Shown here: in pieces, positions 1 through 7,329 of the stretch
Layout of the letters: each line of letters opens with the position of its first letter
Numbering within the stretch: the stretch's first letter is position 1
Assembly: GCA_031267575.1 (NCBI GenBank)
Contig: JAIRYN010000021.1
Location: 1 to 34,836, forward strand
Direction of reading: 5' to 3'
Length of the DNA: 34,836 nucleotides
Source of the DNA: Synergistaceae bacterium
Lineage (GTDB): Bacteria; Synergistota; Synergistia; Synergistales; Aminobacteriaceae
The notes under the pieces: generated by a model
What the model was told of the DNA's origin: nothing
Seen by the model: the letters and a program-made list of their open reading frames with translations, nothing else
The model's database searches: none
Translations under genes and position numbers: made by a program

Positions 1-711
1 TTGGCGGAACGGATAACATCTACGGTCAGTTTGTTTGCGGATTCGCAAAGTATCGAGATATATGCTTGTAACGTGAACTGTCATATTTTACGCAACTATG
101 AGAACTTTGCTGAAAGCCGCAATTGCAAACAATATTTTCCTAATAATATTCCGTTTGCAAAAGGGAATAGCCGTTTTGTCGATTGCGGCGCATATACTGG
201 AGATACGCTGACGGAACTGGTGAACAACGTGGGTTTGGTTGACACATATATAGGTTTTGAGCCTGACAGAGATACTTTTTCAAAACTCGCAAAAACCGCT
301 TCGGGCTTGCGGCAAAAATTAGGACAAGCGTTCCTCTATCCGTGTGCTGTAGGCAGAGTGAATGAGTCATTGACAATAAGCGGTACAGTCGGAATGTTTG
401 CTCTGTCCGAGACCGGAGGACAATCTATACAAGTTGTAAGATTGGATGACGCGCTTGCGGCGTTTGCTCCGACTATGCTCAAGATGGACATAGAGGGCGC
501 GGAAATTGACACGATACACGGTGCGAGCGAACTGATTCGCGCTCACCACCCTGACCTCGCAATCTGTGTATACCATAAGATAAGCGATTACTGGGAGATA
601 CCGGTAATGCTTCATGAGTTGAATCCAAATTACGAATTCTACCTGCGTTCGCACAGTTCCTGTACATTGGAAACCGTGTTGTACGCTACAGAGAGGAGCC
701 GATCAATATAG
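1..711 (+). CDS. FkbM-family SAM-dependent methyltransferase (5' partial)
   Basis: Seen: 236 residues open from the first base. The S-adenosylmethionine-binding motif DCGAYTGDT is at residues 61-69, GFEPD at 85-89, LKMDIEGAE at 160-168 and the closing YLRSH at 214-218. These are the hallmarks of the FkbM family, which usually O-methylates sugars or small molecules. The segment before motif I (QYFP near residue 44) matches the lead-in of longer FkbM proteins, and the family usually has more sequence ahead of it. The TTG at base 1 is therefore probably not the real start, and the gene is cut by the window edge. The stop lies 2 bases before the next ATG, so it is probably co-transcribed with the two radical SAM genes. 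That context suggests modification of a glycan, lipid or peptide; the substrate is unknown. Base composition is AT-rich compared with the rest of the window. Confidence 0.85.
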   Translation: MAERITSTVSLFADSQSIEIYACNVNCHILRNYENFAESRNCKQYFPNNIPFAKGNSRFVDCGAYTGDTLTELVNNVGLVDTYIGFEPDRDTFSKLAKTASGLRQKLGQAFLYPCAVGRVNESLTISGTVGMFALSETGGQSIQVVRLDDALAAFAPTMLKMDIEGAEIDTIHGASELIRAHHPDLAICVYHKISDYWEIPVMLHELNPNYEFYLRSHSSCTLETVLYATERSRSI

Positions 712-713
712 CT

Positions 714-1784
714 ATGGAAGCGCTAAATATAGCTATGGCAATTCCTCAGCGCGTATCTTTGGCGGAACGATTACCGCTTTCTGTGCCGTTTTCGTTGCAC
801 GTGTTTCCATCGTATCATTGTAATTTCAAATGTGCATATTGCGTACATAGTTTAAGCTCGGCGGAGCTAAACGACATGCAGTTCAGAAAACAAACGATGC
901 CTCTTGAGGTATTCAAAAAAACAGTTGACGATTTACGTGAGTTTGCAACTCCGCTGAAAGCGATGATATTCGCTGGACATGGAGAACCTCTTACGCATAG
1001 TGCCATTGCCGAAATGGTAGCTTATGCAAAAATGGTAGCTTATGCAAAGCGGAATAGCCCCGCGGAACGCATTGAAATTGTGACGAATGGAACGCTATTG
1101 AATCAGACTTTGTCGGACGCTCTGATAAACGCGGGTTTAGATAGGCTTCGAGTATCGTTGCAGGGTGTAAATGCTGATGATTACGAACGAATCTGCGGAG
1201 TTCGGATTGATTTCGAGCGATTTGTGGAGAATTTGTCGTATTTTCATCACAACAAGAAAAATACAAATGTGTTTATCAAGATTATTGACATTGCTCTGAG
1301 CAGTCCAATAGAAGAAAGTCCAATAAAAGAAACGGTATTTCACGCCCTGTTTGACTCAATTTGCGATACGTCCGCGATAGAACATCTTATTCCGTTCATT
1401 GAGAAAATCGACCATAGCGCATTAGGCGGAGATTTGACGCAAACTAAACACGGCGATGGAGTTGTCCGTAGAGTTGACATTTGTGCTATGCCGTTTTATA
1501 TGCTTGTGTTGCTGCCGAACGGAGATGTAACCGGGTGTTGCTCTATTCAACCGCCGACGATATTCGGAAATGTAATGAAAAACAGCCTCTTGGAAATATG
1601 GCGTGGAGATAAACGTCAAGCGTTTTTAGTTGAACAGCTGCAAAGCAGAAACCTAAACGCCGTCTGCAAAAAGTGTAGCGTGCCGGATTACGGAATGCAA
1701 GTCGGCGACTATTTAGACGATGACCGGGACCGTTTGCGGGAATTGTTTATGATTAATATAGTAAAAGGCCTAAAGTTAAAATAG
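714..1784 (+). CDS. Radical SAM/SPASM domain enzyme, copy 1
   Basis: Seen: 356 residues. The radical SAM cluster motif CX3CX2C is at Cys36, Cys40 and Cys43 (CNFKCAYC), and a glycine-rich GHGEPL motif is at 88-93. A C-terminal cysteine-rich half resembles a SPASM or twitch domain (Cys257, 275, 276, 318, 321), with PNGDVTGC and a GNV...LLEIWRG stretch typical of that domain. Known: SPASM radical SAM enzymes modify peptides, sugars or nucleotides using auxiliary Fe-S clusters. It follows the FkbM gene by 2 bases and is paralogous to the next gene. The start is ambiguous: ATG 714 and in-frame ATG 735 sit in two copies of a 13-bp repeat (705-717, 726-738), and the nearest Shine-Dalgarno-like AGGAG (694-698) is rather far from both. 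Two in-frame duplications lie inside the gene (MVAYAK twice; ESPI twice). The substrate is unknown. Confidence 0.82.
   Translation: MEALNIAMAIPQRVSLAERLPLSVPFSLHVFPSYHCNFKCAYCVHSLSSAELNDMQFRKQTMPLEVFKKTVDDLREFATPLKAMIFAGHGEPLTHSAIAEMVAYAKMVAYAKRNSPAERIEIVTNGTLLNQTLSDALINAGLDRLRVSLQGVNADDYERICGVRIDFERFVENLSYFHHNKKNTNVFIKIIDIALSSPIEESPIKETVFHALFDSICDTSAIEHLIPFIEKIDHSALGGDLTQTKHGDGVVRRVDICAMPFYMLVLLPNGDVTGCCSIQPPTIFGNVMKNSLLEIWRGDKRQAFLVEQLQSRNLNAVCKKCSVPDYGMQVGDYLDDDRDRLRELFMINIVKGLKLK
1012..1047 (+). repeat. In-frame 18-bp tandem duplication in radical SAM gene 1
   Basis: The unit AAATGGTAGCTTATGCAA is present twice head to tail and adds a second MVAYAK to the protein just after the GHGEPL motif. 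Radical SAM copy 2 has no such insertion at the aligned place, so it is a recent, frame-preserving gain. Confidence 0.9.
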
Positions 1785-1830
1785 CTAAAAACTAGTTTTT
1801 AAGTGAATTAAAGTAAAAGGCCTAAAGTTA
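1760..1830 (+). repeat. 19-bp direct repeat flanking the stop of radical SAM gene 1
   Basis: A 19-bp sequence at 1760-1778 (the last codons of the gene) recurs perfectly at 1812-1830 in the spacer, 52 bp away. This looks like a copied gene tail. The rest of the 100-bp spacer to the next gene is AT-rich, and I see no terminator in it. Confidence 0.85.
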
Positions 1831-1885
1831 GAATTTTATGTTTACTAATTCTTAACTTAAACTGCTATATGAAAGGTAGAAACTA

Positions 1886-2905
1886 ATGGCTCACATCAAA
1901 CAAATTTCAGGTGTTGACGACCGAGTGGAACTAGCGGAAGTATTACCGCTGAAATCGCCGTTTACATTGAACGTGTTTCCGACAAACGCTTGCAACTTCA
2001 AGTGTGTGTATTGTGCGCACAGTTTGGATGACGCAACGATACTCAAAGAACATGGACTTGACAAAAGTTTTATGAGTATGGACACAATGCGGAAAATCGT
2101 GGAACAAAGCAAAGTTTTTGAGCCGTATAAGCTGCTGTCGTTTAATGGTCACGGTGAACCTTTACTCAACCGCGATTTGCCGGATATGATTGCACTTGCC
2201 AACAAAGCCAATATTGCCCGGAGAATTGAGATTATCTCCAACGCGAGCTTACTCAAGCGCGAGTACGCCGACAGACTGATTGAATCGGGACTGACCAATT
2301 TACGCGTGTCCTTGCAGGGACTTAACGCCGAATCATACAAGAAAACAAGCGGCGTTGATGTTGATTTTGATAAGTTTCTTGCGCAGCTCGAGTATTTCCA
2401 TAAAAACAAACGACCGGAAATGGGTTTATTCGTGAAGATTATGGATGTGTCGCTGTCTGATGGTGATAAACAGCGTTTTTATGAGATGTTCGATGGGATT
2501 TCCGATAGAATGTATATAGAATATGTTCAGCCTGTCTATCATACGGTTGAACTATCGAGTGATCAGTCGAATTCAGACGTACAACGCAAGTATGACCGAT
2601 ACGGGAACGCGCATACTGCCAGAGTTGTCTGTCCTCTCGCGTTTTTTACGCTCAATGTATGGCCGAATGGTGATTATGACCTATGTGATGCTCCTTACAA
2701 ACCGTGCGCATTAGGAAATATCAGTCAACTAACTATGCGTGAGATGTGGGACGGAGAAACCCTCCGCAATTTCCGCTACAGACTACTTTGCGGTGAAAGA
2801 TATACTTTGGAGGGTTGCAAAAATTGTGTCGCACCCGACGATTGCTCTCAACCCTTAGATGTATTGGATAACTATGTAGAACAATTAAAACCGTTTTACG
2901 CTTAG
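1886..2905 (+). CDS. Radical SAM/SPASM domain enzyme, copy 2
   Basis: Seen: 339 residues with ATG 1886 behind GAAAGG. CNFKCVYC places the cluster cysteines at 36, 40 and 43 and GHGEPL at 88-93, the same residue numbers as the preceding gene. The C-terminal half has Cys249, 267, 274, 302, 311, 314 and 320 with PNGDYDLC and LGNISQLTMREMWDG, consistent with a SPASM auxiliary-cluster domain. It shares the N-terminal pattern LAE-LPL--PF-L-VFP with copy 1, so the two are probably tandem-duplicated and since diverged. Copy 2 has more C-terminal cysteines, so the auxiliary cluster content may differ. The substrate is not predictable. The neighbouring FkbM methyltransferase suggests two chemistries acting on one product. 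No canonical RiPP precursor is evident; a 35-residue ORF lies just downstream. Confidence 0.83.
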   Translation: MAHIKQISGVDDRVELAEVLPLKSPFTLNVFPTNACNFKCVYCAHSLDDATILKEHGLDKSFMSMDTMRKIVEQSKVFEPYKLLSFNGHGEPLLNRDLPDMIALANKANIARRIEIISNASLLKREYADRLIESGLTNLRVSLQGLNAESYKKTSGVDVDFDKFLAQLEYFHKNKRPEMGLFVKIMDVSLSDGDKQRFYEMFDGISDRMYIEYVQPVYHTVELSSDQSNSDVQRKYDRYGNAHTARVVCPLAFFTLNVWPNGDYDLCDAPYKPCALGNISQLTMREMWDGETLRNFRYRLLCGERYTLEGCKNCVAPDDCSQPLDVLDNYVEQLKPFYA

Positions 2906-2998
2906 ATTTGAAGAATTAGATTTGAAGAAATGGAGAAACTTGCTATCTGCTTGACTAAAGAAAGTATAGACCAATTGACTAAAGAAAGTATAGACCAA
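2902..2998 (+). repeat. Two tandem micro-duplications after radical SAM gene 2
   Basis: A 14-bp unit is doubled at 2902-2915/2916-2929 and overlaps the stop codon of the gene. A 24-bp unit is doubled perfectly at 2951-2974/2975-2998. Confidence 0.92.
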
Positions 2999-3037
2999 GC
3001 CTTATATCTGATGCTTTTTGGGAATAGCAATTCGTAG
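2930..3037 (+). CDS. Doubtful 35-residue ORF
   Basis: An ATG at 2930 opens 35 residues that contain the 8-residue unit LTKESIDQ twice, encoded by the perfect 24-bp duplication. There is no clear ribosome binding site. It may be the tail of a lost gene or chance. It is listed because it sits directly behind two radical SAM/SPASM genes, where a small peptide substrate would be expected if this were a peptide-modifying cluster. Nothing in its composition (one Cys, no leader-like motif) positively supports that role. Confidence 0.15.
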   Translation: MEKLAICLTKESIDQLTKESIDQALYLMLFGNSNS

Positions 3038-3358
3038 ACTTATTGACAAATGGGACCATCATCTACTAAAAAAGCCCAGAAGGCGGGGTCCGTACCTGTC
3101 TCCTGCCTTCTGTCTCCTGTCTCCTGTCTTCTGTTCTCCTGAGCTCAAATGTTTATGTTTCTTCGTTATTTCTGTCAGTCGTGAAGATTTCTCCTAAGTC
3201 ATTTTAGAAATATTTATTTCAGGACAACCGTCTCTTATATATTGCGCTCTGTCCGCTATTAGTCCGCGTTCGCACGCGACATTCCGCAAAATAAAAATCA
3301 TGCCGGTTATTCATGCCGGTTATTCATGCCGGAATAAGATGCGCGATCAGGACGTTCT
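3038..3358. other. Gene-free spacer with pyrimidine-rich and 13-bp repeats
   Basis: No convincing gene. It holds a pyrimidine-rich run of CTCCTGT-like units (about 3097-3140) and a 13-bp unit repeated 2.7 times (3298-3332, TCATGCCGGTTAT). AGAAGGC/GCCTTCT arms around 3078-3110 could form a weak hairpin. The stretch separates the AT-rich + strand cluster from the - strand operon, and transcription converges here. I see no strong terminator. Confidence 0.6.
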
Positions 3359-4189
3359 TTAAAACGTCAGTTTGCCAAATTTCTCGACCTGCGCTTTAAT
3401 GGCCACCTCGGTAGGAAGACGTTCCATGCTGCTGGCGCCATAGAATCCATTGATGTTTTTGCATTTCTTCAAGATGTACTGAGCGTCTTTTGGCGTGGCA
3501 ATGGGGCCTCCGTGACAGAGAAGGATGACGTCCTGCCTCACGCTATGCGCCGCGTCGGTGATCTCATCGATCAGCTTCACGCAATTATCCAGGCTCTTGG
3601 CAGTCTGAGCGCCGATGCTGCCGGAGGTAGTCAAACCCATGTGAGCCACCAAGATATCCGCGCCGGCTTTTGTCATAGCCTTGGCGTCCTCAGCGTTGAA
3701 CACGTAGGGGGTGGTCAGGAGGTTCATCTTGCTGGCACGTTCAATAGCCTCGACTTCCAGCCCGTATCCCATGCCGGTTTCTTCCAGGTTGGCCCTGAAA
3801 ACCCCGTCGATCAGTCCTACTGTGGGGAAGTTTTGCACCCCCGCAAAACCCTCCTCTATAAGACGCCGTAGGAAGGATTCCCAGTTCACGAAAGGATCTG
3901 TGCCGTTGATTCCCGCTAGAACCGGAACCTTTTTCACCACCGGGATAACCTCTCGTGCCAATTCCAGCACGATATCGTTGGCGTTGCCGTATGCCATCAG
4001 GCCCGCCAGCGAACCGCGGCCGGCCATGCGGTACCGCCCCGAGTTGTAGATGACGATCAGATCGATGCCGCCCACCTCTTCCCATTTGGCCGAGATGCCC
4101 GTCCCCGCGCCGCCCCCGACGATGGGTTTTTTCGCCGCTATCTTCGCGTGTAGATTGCTCAGAATGCTCTCACGTGTCGGTGTTGTCAT
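3359..4189 (-). CDS. PEP hydrolase-like TIM-barrel protein
   Basis: Seen: 276 residues starting at ATG 4189 behind AGGAGG. The sequence reads as a TIM barrel: [30 protein letters not shown] near the N-terminus, [13 protein letters not shown] in the middle, then [10 protein letters not shown] and [16 protein letters not shown] toward the end. Known: this is the phosphoenolpyruvate hydrolase-like family (IGPS-like barrel), which in many bacteria and fungi is encoded next to or fused with Tm-1-like/UPF0261 proteins. Its reaction is not well established. Here it is the last gene of a - strand operon after the Tm-1-like gene, with a 38-bp gap made almost wholly of 19-bp repeats. With the divergent importer it may belong to an uptake and breakdown route for an unknown small molecule (inference). 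Confidence 0.85.
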   Translation of the reverse strand: MTTPTRESILSNLHAKIAAKKPIVGGGAGTGISAKWEEVGGIDLIVIYNSGRYRMAGRGSLAGLMAYGNANDIVLELAREVIPVVKKVPVLAGINGTDPFVNWESFLRRLIEEGFAGVQNFPTVGLIDGVFRANLEETGMGYGLEVEAIERASKMNLLTTPYVFNAEDAKAMTKAGADILVAHMGLTTSGSIGAQTAKSLDNCVKLIDEITDAAHSVRQDVILLCHGGPIATPKDAQYILKKCKNINGFYGASSMERLPTEVAIKAQVEKFGKLTF

Positions 4190-4200
4190 AGTGTCCTCCT

Positions 4201-4257
4201 ATAATTTTTCAATTTTCCTATAATTTTTCAATTTTCCTGTAATTTTTCAATTTTCCT
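4201..4257 (-). repeat. 19-bp unit repeated three times across a stop codon
   Basis: A 19-bp AT-rich unit (TAATTTTTCAATTTTCCTA on +) occurs about three times head to tail. It spans the last codons and stop of the Tm-1-like gene and the short spacer to the next gene. On the - strand each unit reads as purine-rich GGAAAA, close to the true AGGAGG start signal of the next gene. Confidence 0.92.
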
Positions 4258-5436
4258 GAACTGTTCGGCGAGGGCCTCGGCAAAGGCGTCGTCGTTGATG
4301 TGGTGTGGCACGCGGATGACCTTCCTCCGATCAGTCAGCTTGACCGTCGCCTCGATAGCCTCAAAAAGAGCTTCATCCGCCTCCAGGTCGTAGAAGGGCT
4401 GCCCCGGAGCGTCGATAGCGGAAACCCCGCCTTCGGGAAGAAGAAAACGGACCTCACCCTCGCACTGATTGAGTTTTTCGCCGATCCAGCGCGCCATAGC
4501 GGCGTTTTCTTCCTTCGTCGTGCGCATGAGCGTCACATTGGCATTGTGCGCGTAGAGGTTGCGTCCTTTATATTTTTCTGGTACGGTGTTCATAGCTCCA
4601 AAGTTGACCATATCCAACGCCCCGACGCTACCCACATAGGGAAGTTTTGTGCGGATGACGGCCCCCAGACGATCAGGGCCAGCGCTCATCACCCCACCCA
4701 TGTGCAAGTCGCAGATTTCGGTCAAAGTGACGTCGATGACGCGCTTTAACATCCCGGAGTCGATGAGCTTCTCGAAACACTGGCCACCGATTCCCGTAGC
4801 GTGGAAAATCAACGGCTCGTATTCGTTCTCGAAAATGTTCCGCAAATTTGTCACACAAGGCGTCGTGACGCCGAACATCGTCATGCCCAACAGCGGCTTC
4901 GTGTCCGCGATATCGGGAATGGCGTTTTTTACCATGCCGGCCATGGCGTGAGCCGCGTTACCCAACACCGCCCGGGAAACGGGATTCAACCCCGCCACAT
5001 CCGCCACGGAGGCCATCATACAGATGTCGGTGGCTCCCACATAGGGAGTAGTGTCTCCGGAGGCGACAGTCGAGACCATTAGCTTGGGTGTACCCACCGG
5101 CAGACTTCTCATACCGCGGGTGACCAGTGCCGTGTTTCCCGAACCACCCATTCCCAGCACGCCGCCGATGTCGTCACGTCCCAGCAGAAATGCCTCCAAA
5201 GCCTCGCTCATGGCCGTCACCGCGCTGCCCCGATCGAGCCCCGCGCTGAGAAAATTAGGGATCTTAGGGTGATGCCTAGCAACATCGGCATTGGAGACGT
5301 CGACACAGTTTTTATGCTCGAAAATGCCTACGTCGATCAGCACGCATTCGACGCCCGCGCGCTCCAGAAGCTCTTTGGCGTAGGACAGCTCCGTATACTT
5401 GGTGTCGCATGTTCCAATAATGTAGGCTTTTTTCAT
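4228..5436 (-). CDS. Tm-1-like ATP-binding domain protein (UPF0261)
   Basis: Seen: 402 residues, the usual size for the family. It opens MKKAYIIGTCDTKYTEL, has VLGMGGSGNTALVTRGMRSLPVGTPKLMVSTVASG in the middle and TPYVGATDICMMASVADVAGLN after it, then a C-terminal half ending in the LLPEGGVSAID and RVPHHIND blocks. Known: the family is named after the tomato Tm-1 resistance protein, whose N-terminal domain binds ATP. The bacterial role is undefined, but the gene is commonly paired with the TIM-barrel gene found next here. ATG 5436 follows a GGGGGA stretch and lies 23 bp after the cupin gene. The C-terminus runs into the 19-bp repeat array, so its last residues (KIEKLQEN) are partly repeat-encoded. 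Confidence 0.9.
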   Translation of the reverse strand: MKKAYIIGTCDTKYTELSYAKELLERAGVECVLIDVGIFEHKNCVDVSNADVARHHPKIPNFLSAGLDRGSAVTAMSEALEAFLLGRDDIGGVLGMGGSGNTALVTRGMRSLPVGTPKLMVSTVASGDTTPYVGATDICMMASVADVAGLNPVSRAVLGNAAHAMAGMVKNAIPDIADTKPLLGMTMFGVTTPCVTNLRNIFENEYEPLIFHATGIGGQCFEKLIDSGMLKRVIDVTLTEICDLHMGGVMSAGPDRLGAVIRTKLPYVGSVGALDMVNFGAMNTVPEKYKGRNLYAHNANVTLMRTTKEENAAMARWIGEKLNQCEGEVRFLLPEGGVSAIDAPGQPFYDLEADEALFEAIEATVKLTDRRKVIRVPHHINDDAFAEALAEQFRKIEKLQEN

Positions 5437-5459
5437 CTTTTATTTCCCCCGTCGCGTTT

Positions 5460-5876
5460 TCACTCCGCCGACTGGGGCGGCAGCACGGTACAACCTGGAT
5501 CAGCCCGCATGGCGATCTCGGGGCCTGAGAATTGGTAGACCGCCATCAGAACCATATTTTCTTTGCCTGTATTCAAAGTGGAATGGAATTGACCGGGCTC
5601 AAGGTAGATCAGATCCCCCACGGTCACGGTTTTTTTCTCCTCGCTAGAATCACTAAAGACCACCTGCTCACCCTGTCCTTGCGTGACGTAAAGCACCTCC
5701 GAGCAACCCGGATGATTGTGCTTCGCGTGTCCCTTGCCTGGTTCAAGGGTCACAATTCCCGTAACCATTTCCTTCGCCCCGGTCACATTGGGTTCAGAAA
5801 GCCACTGTAGTTTGCCCCAATCAAAAACCTGCGTTTCTACGTTCTCCGCTCTTACGAATGTACGAAAACCACTCAT
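5460..5876 (-). CDS. Single-domain cupin protein
   Basis: Seen: 138 residues from ATG 5876 behind a strong AAGGAGGG. The two cupin motifs are visible: GKGHAKHNHPGCSEVLYVTQGQGEQV, with the metal-binding His-X-His and Glu, and GDLIYLEPGQFHSTLNTG, with the second-motif His. It is a small cytosolic beta-barrel that would bind a metal and a small ligand, acting as an isomerase, dioxygenase or sensor. It is the first gene of the cupin/Tm-1-like/TIM-barrel operon and diverges from livH. Co-direction suggests it acts on or senses the same compound as its partners; which one cannot be said. Confidence 0.85.
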   Translation of the reverse strand: MSGFRTFVRAENVETQVFDWGKLQWLSEPNVTGAKEMVTGIVTLEPGKGHAKHNHPGCSEVLYVTQGQGEQVVFSDSSEEKKTVTVGDLIYLEPGQFHSTLNTGKENMVLMAVYQFSGPEIAMRADPGCTVLPPQSAE

Positions 5877-5893
5877 CAGTAACCCTCCTTAAT

Positions 5894-5906
5894 GTTCATC
5901 ATGAAC
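5894..5906. promoter_or_regulatory. Perfect 13-bp palindrome upstream of the cupin gene
   Basis: GTTCATCATGAAC (6+1+6) lies just upstream of the cupin Shine-Dalgarno site. It could be an operator for the divergent region or a short hairpin in the leader. No recognised regulator site is claimed. Confidence 0.25.
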
Positions 5907-6269
5907 CTCAGGATACGAAACAAAATCATGTCATCGTCATAAATCCCAAGAACTATCAAGAACTATCAAGAATTATCAAGAACTATCGAGAAGTGCGCCT
6001 TGCTTTGTGGAAATCGCTTTGTGGAAATCCGTGAAATTTCCGCTTCTTCCTCAATATCGGCTCCTCTGTCGGGTTGCTCGGAGCCTTCTTGTCCACCTTC
6101 TTGTCCACCTCCTTTCTGATTTTCTTTCTGATTTTCTTTCTCTCTTTCTCTCTTTTGCTTTCTCTTGCTTTCTTTTTATTCTTCTCTCGATATATAGATA
6201 TTATATAGATATTATTTTGAAGGTTGATATTATTCTAGCATCGATACCCACAACTGTTATATACTAAAC

Positions 6270-6298
6270 TTGCAATATGTCAAAGATGTGCTTATAAT
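6270..6298 (+). promoter_or_regulatory. Sigma-70-type promoter for livHMGF
   Basis: TTGCAA (6270-6275), a 17-bp spacer and a perfect TATAAT (6293-6298). It lies about 138 bp upstream of livH, giving a leader of about 130 nt that contains the 14-bp doublet at 6346-6373. Confidence 0.7.
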
Positions 6299-6435
6299 GC
6301 GTAAATTAATTTTTTTATCGAATCCTACTATAAAGAAAAAATTTAAGTCATTTTGATTCAGTCATTTTGATTCGATTGGGCAAAAAAATGAGCAAAAAAT
6401 GAGCGAAAAATGAAATTTGAAGGGGGGAAAAGATA

Positions 6436-7329
6436 TTGAACCTAAACATGTTTGTCCAACACTTCATCAACGCTCTGGGGCTGGGCTCCCTTTATGGCTT
6501 GATCGCCATCGGGTACACCATGGTATATGGGATTTTGCGCTTGATCAACTTTGCGCACGGCGATATTTTCATGTTGGGCGCGTATTTCGTGTTCTTCGCG
6601 ACGATCCAGTACAAACTTCCCTGGGAACTCGGCGTGATCATCGCTATCGTAGGGGCCACGCTGTGTGGGCTCTTGGTCGACCGCGTCGCCTATCGTCCGC
6701 TCAGGAACGCCCCCCGTATCTCGGCCTTGATCAGCGCCATCGGAGTGTCGTTTTTCCTCGAAAACCTGGCCGTCGTGGTTTTCACCGGAATGCCCCGCGC
6801 CGTGGTTCAGCCGCCCTGGTTGATGAAACCCATCCTCGTGGGCGGTGTGCGATTTATTCCTCTAGGGCTCATGGTTCCGAGCATTTCCTTTGTCCTTGTG
6901 GGTGGGCTTCTGTGGGTCGTCTATCGAACTAAGCCGGGGCTGGCGATGCGCTCCATCTCTTATGACATCGAGACCACTCGTCTGATGGGTGTCTCCGTGG
7001 ACCGAATCATCGCCCTCACCTTCGCGCTGGGGTCTGGGTTAGCCGCCTTGGCCGGCATCATGTGGGCGTTACGCTACCCCCGAGTCGAGCCCTTCATGGG
7101 AATCTTTCCTGGCTTCAAAGCCTTTATCGCGGCGGTTTTCGGCGGAATCGGCTCCATTCCCGGCGCGATGGTTGGAGGGCTGGCTCTAGGTTTCGTCGAA
7201 ATCATGTCTATTGCCTTCTTTCCGCACCTATCGGGCTATAAGGACGCCTTCGCCTTTGTGCTTCTGATCGTTATCTTGCTTATCAAGCCCACGGGGCTGA
7301 TGGGCGAGAAAATGGAGGAAAAAATATGA
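6436..7329 (+). CDS. livH: Branched-chain amino-acid-type ABC transporter permease LivH
   Basis: Seen: 297 residues, multi-spanning and hydrophobic, with the family signature YGLIAIGYTMVYGILRLINFAHGDIFMLGAY near the N-terminus and the EAA-like loop AAVFGGIGSIPGAMVGG toward the C-terminus. TTG 6436 follows AGGGGGG by 8 bases; the internal ATG 6448 is a weaker alternative. Known: LivH and LivM form the membrane channel of HAAT-family importers for Leu/Ile/Val and other amino acids or short amides. It is the first gene of livHMGF. Its stop overlaps the livM start (ATGA). The divergent cupin/Tm-1-like operon raises the possibility that the substrate is not a plain amino acid. Confidence 0.92.
   Translation: MNLNMFVQHFINALGLGSLYGLIAIGYTMVYGILRLINFAHGDIFMLGAYFVFFATIQYKLPWELGVIIAIVGATLCGLLVDRVAYRPLRNAPRISALISAIGVSFFLENLAVVVFTGMPRAVVQPPWLMKPILVGGVRFIPLGLMVPSISFVLVGGLLWVVYRTKPGLAMRSISYDIETTRLMGVSVDRIIALTFALGSGLAALAGIMWALRYPRVEPFMGIFPGFKAFIAAVFGGIGSIPGAMVGGLALGFVEIMSIAFFPHLSGYKDAFAFVLLIVILLIKPTGLMGEKMEEKI

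Larger units (their letters stand above)
5877..6435. other. Divergent intergenic region, cupin operon / liv operon
   Basis: A 559-bp regulatory gap without a credible gene. It holds the cupin start signal, a small palindrome (5894-5906), a 10-bp unit repeated four times (5949-5988), a 14-bp doublet (6002-6029), 12-bp units (about 6084-6151, pyrimidine-rich), the liv promoter (6270-6298) and another 14-bp doublet (6346-6373). An open frame at 6007-6267 is only a translation of the repeats. Confidence 0.7.

Noticed and set aside
3078-3110. Terminator between the convergent units at 2905 and 3359
   Set aside because: The AGAAGGC/GCCTTCT arms are about 20 bases apart and are not followed by a T run on either strand.
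6007-6267. 86-residue ORF in the liv/cupin gap
   Set aside because: It is a translation of pyrimidine-rich tandem repeats, has no ribosome site, and ends just before the liv promoter at 6270.
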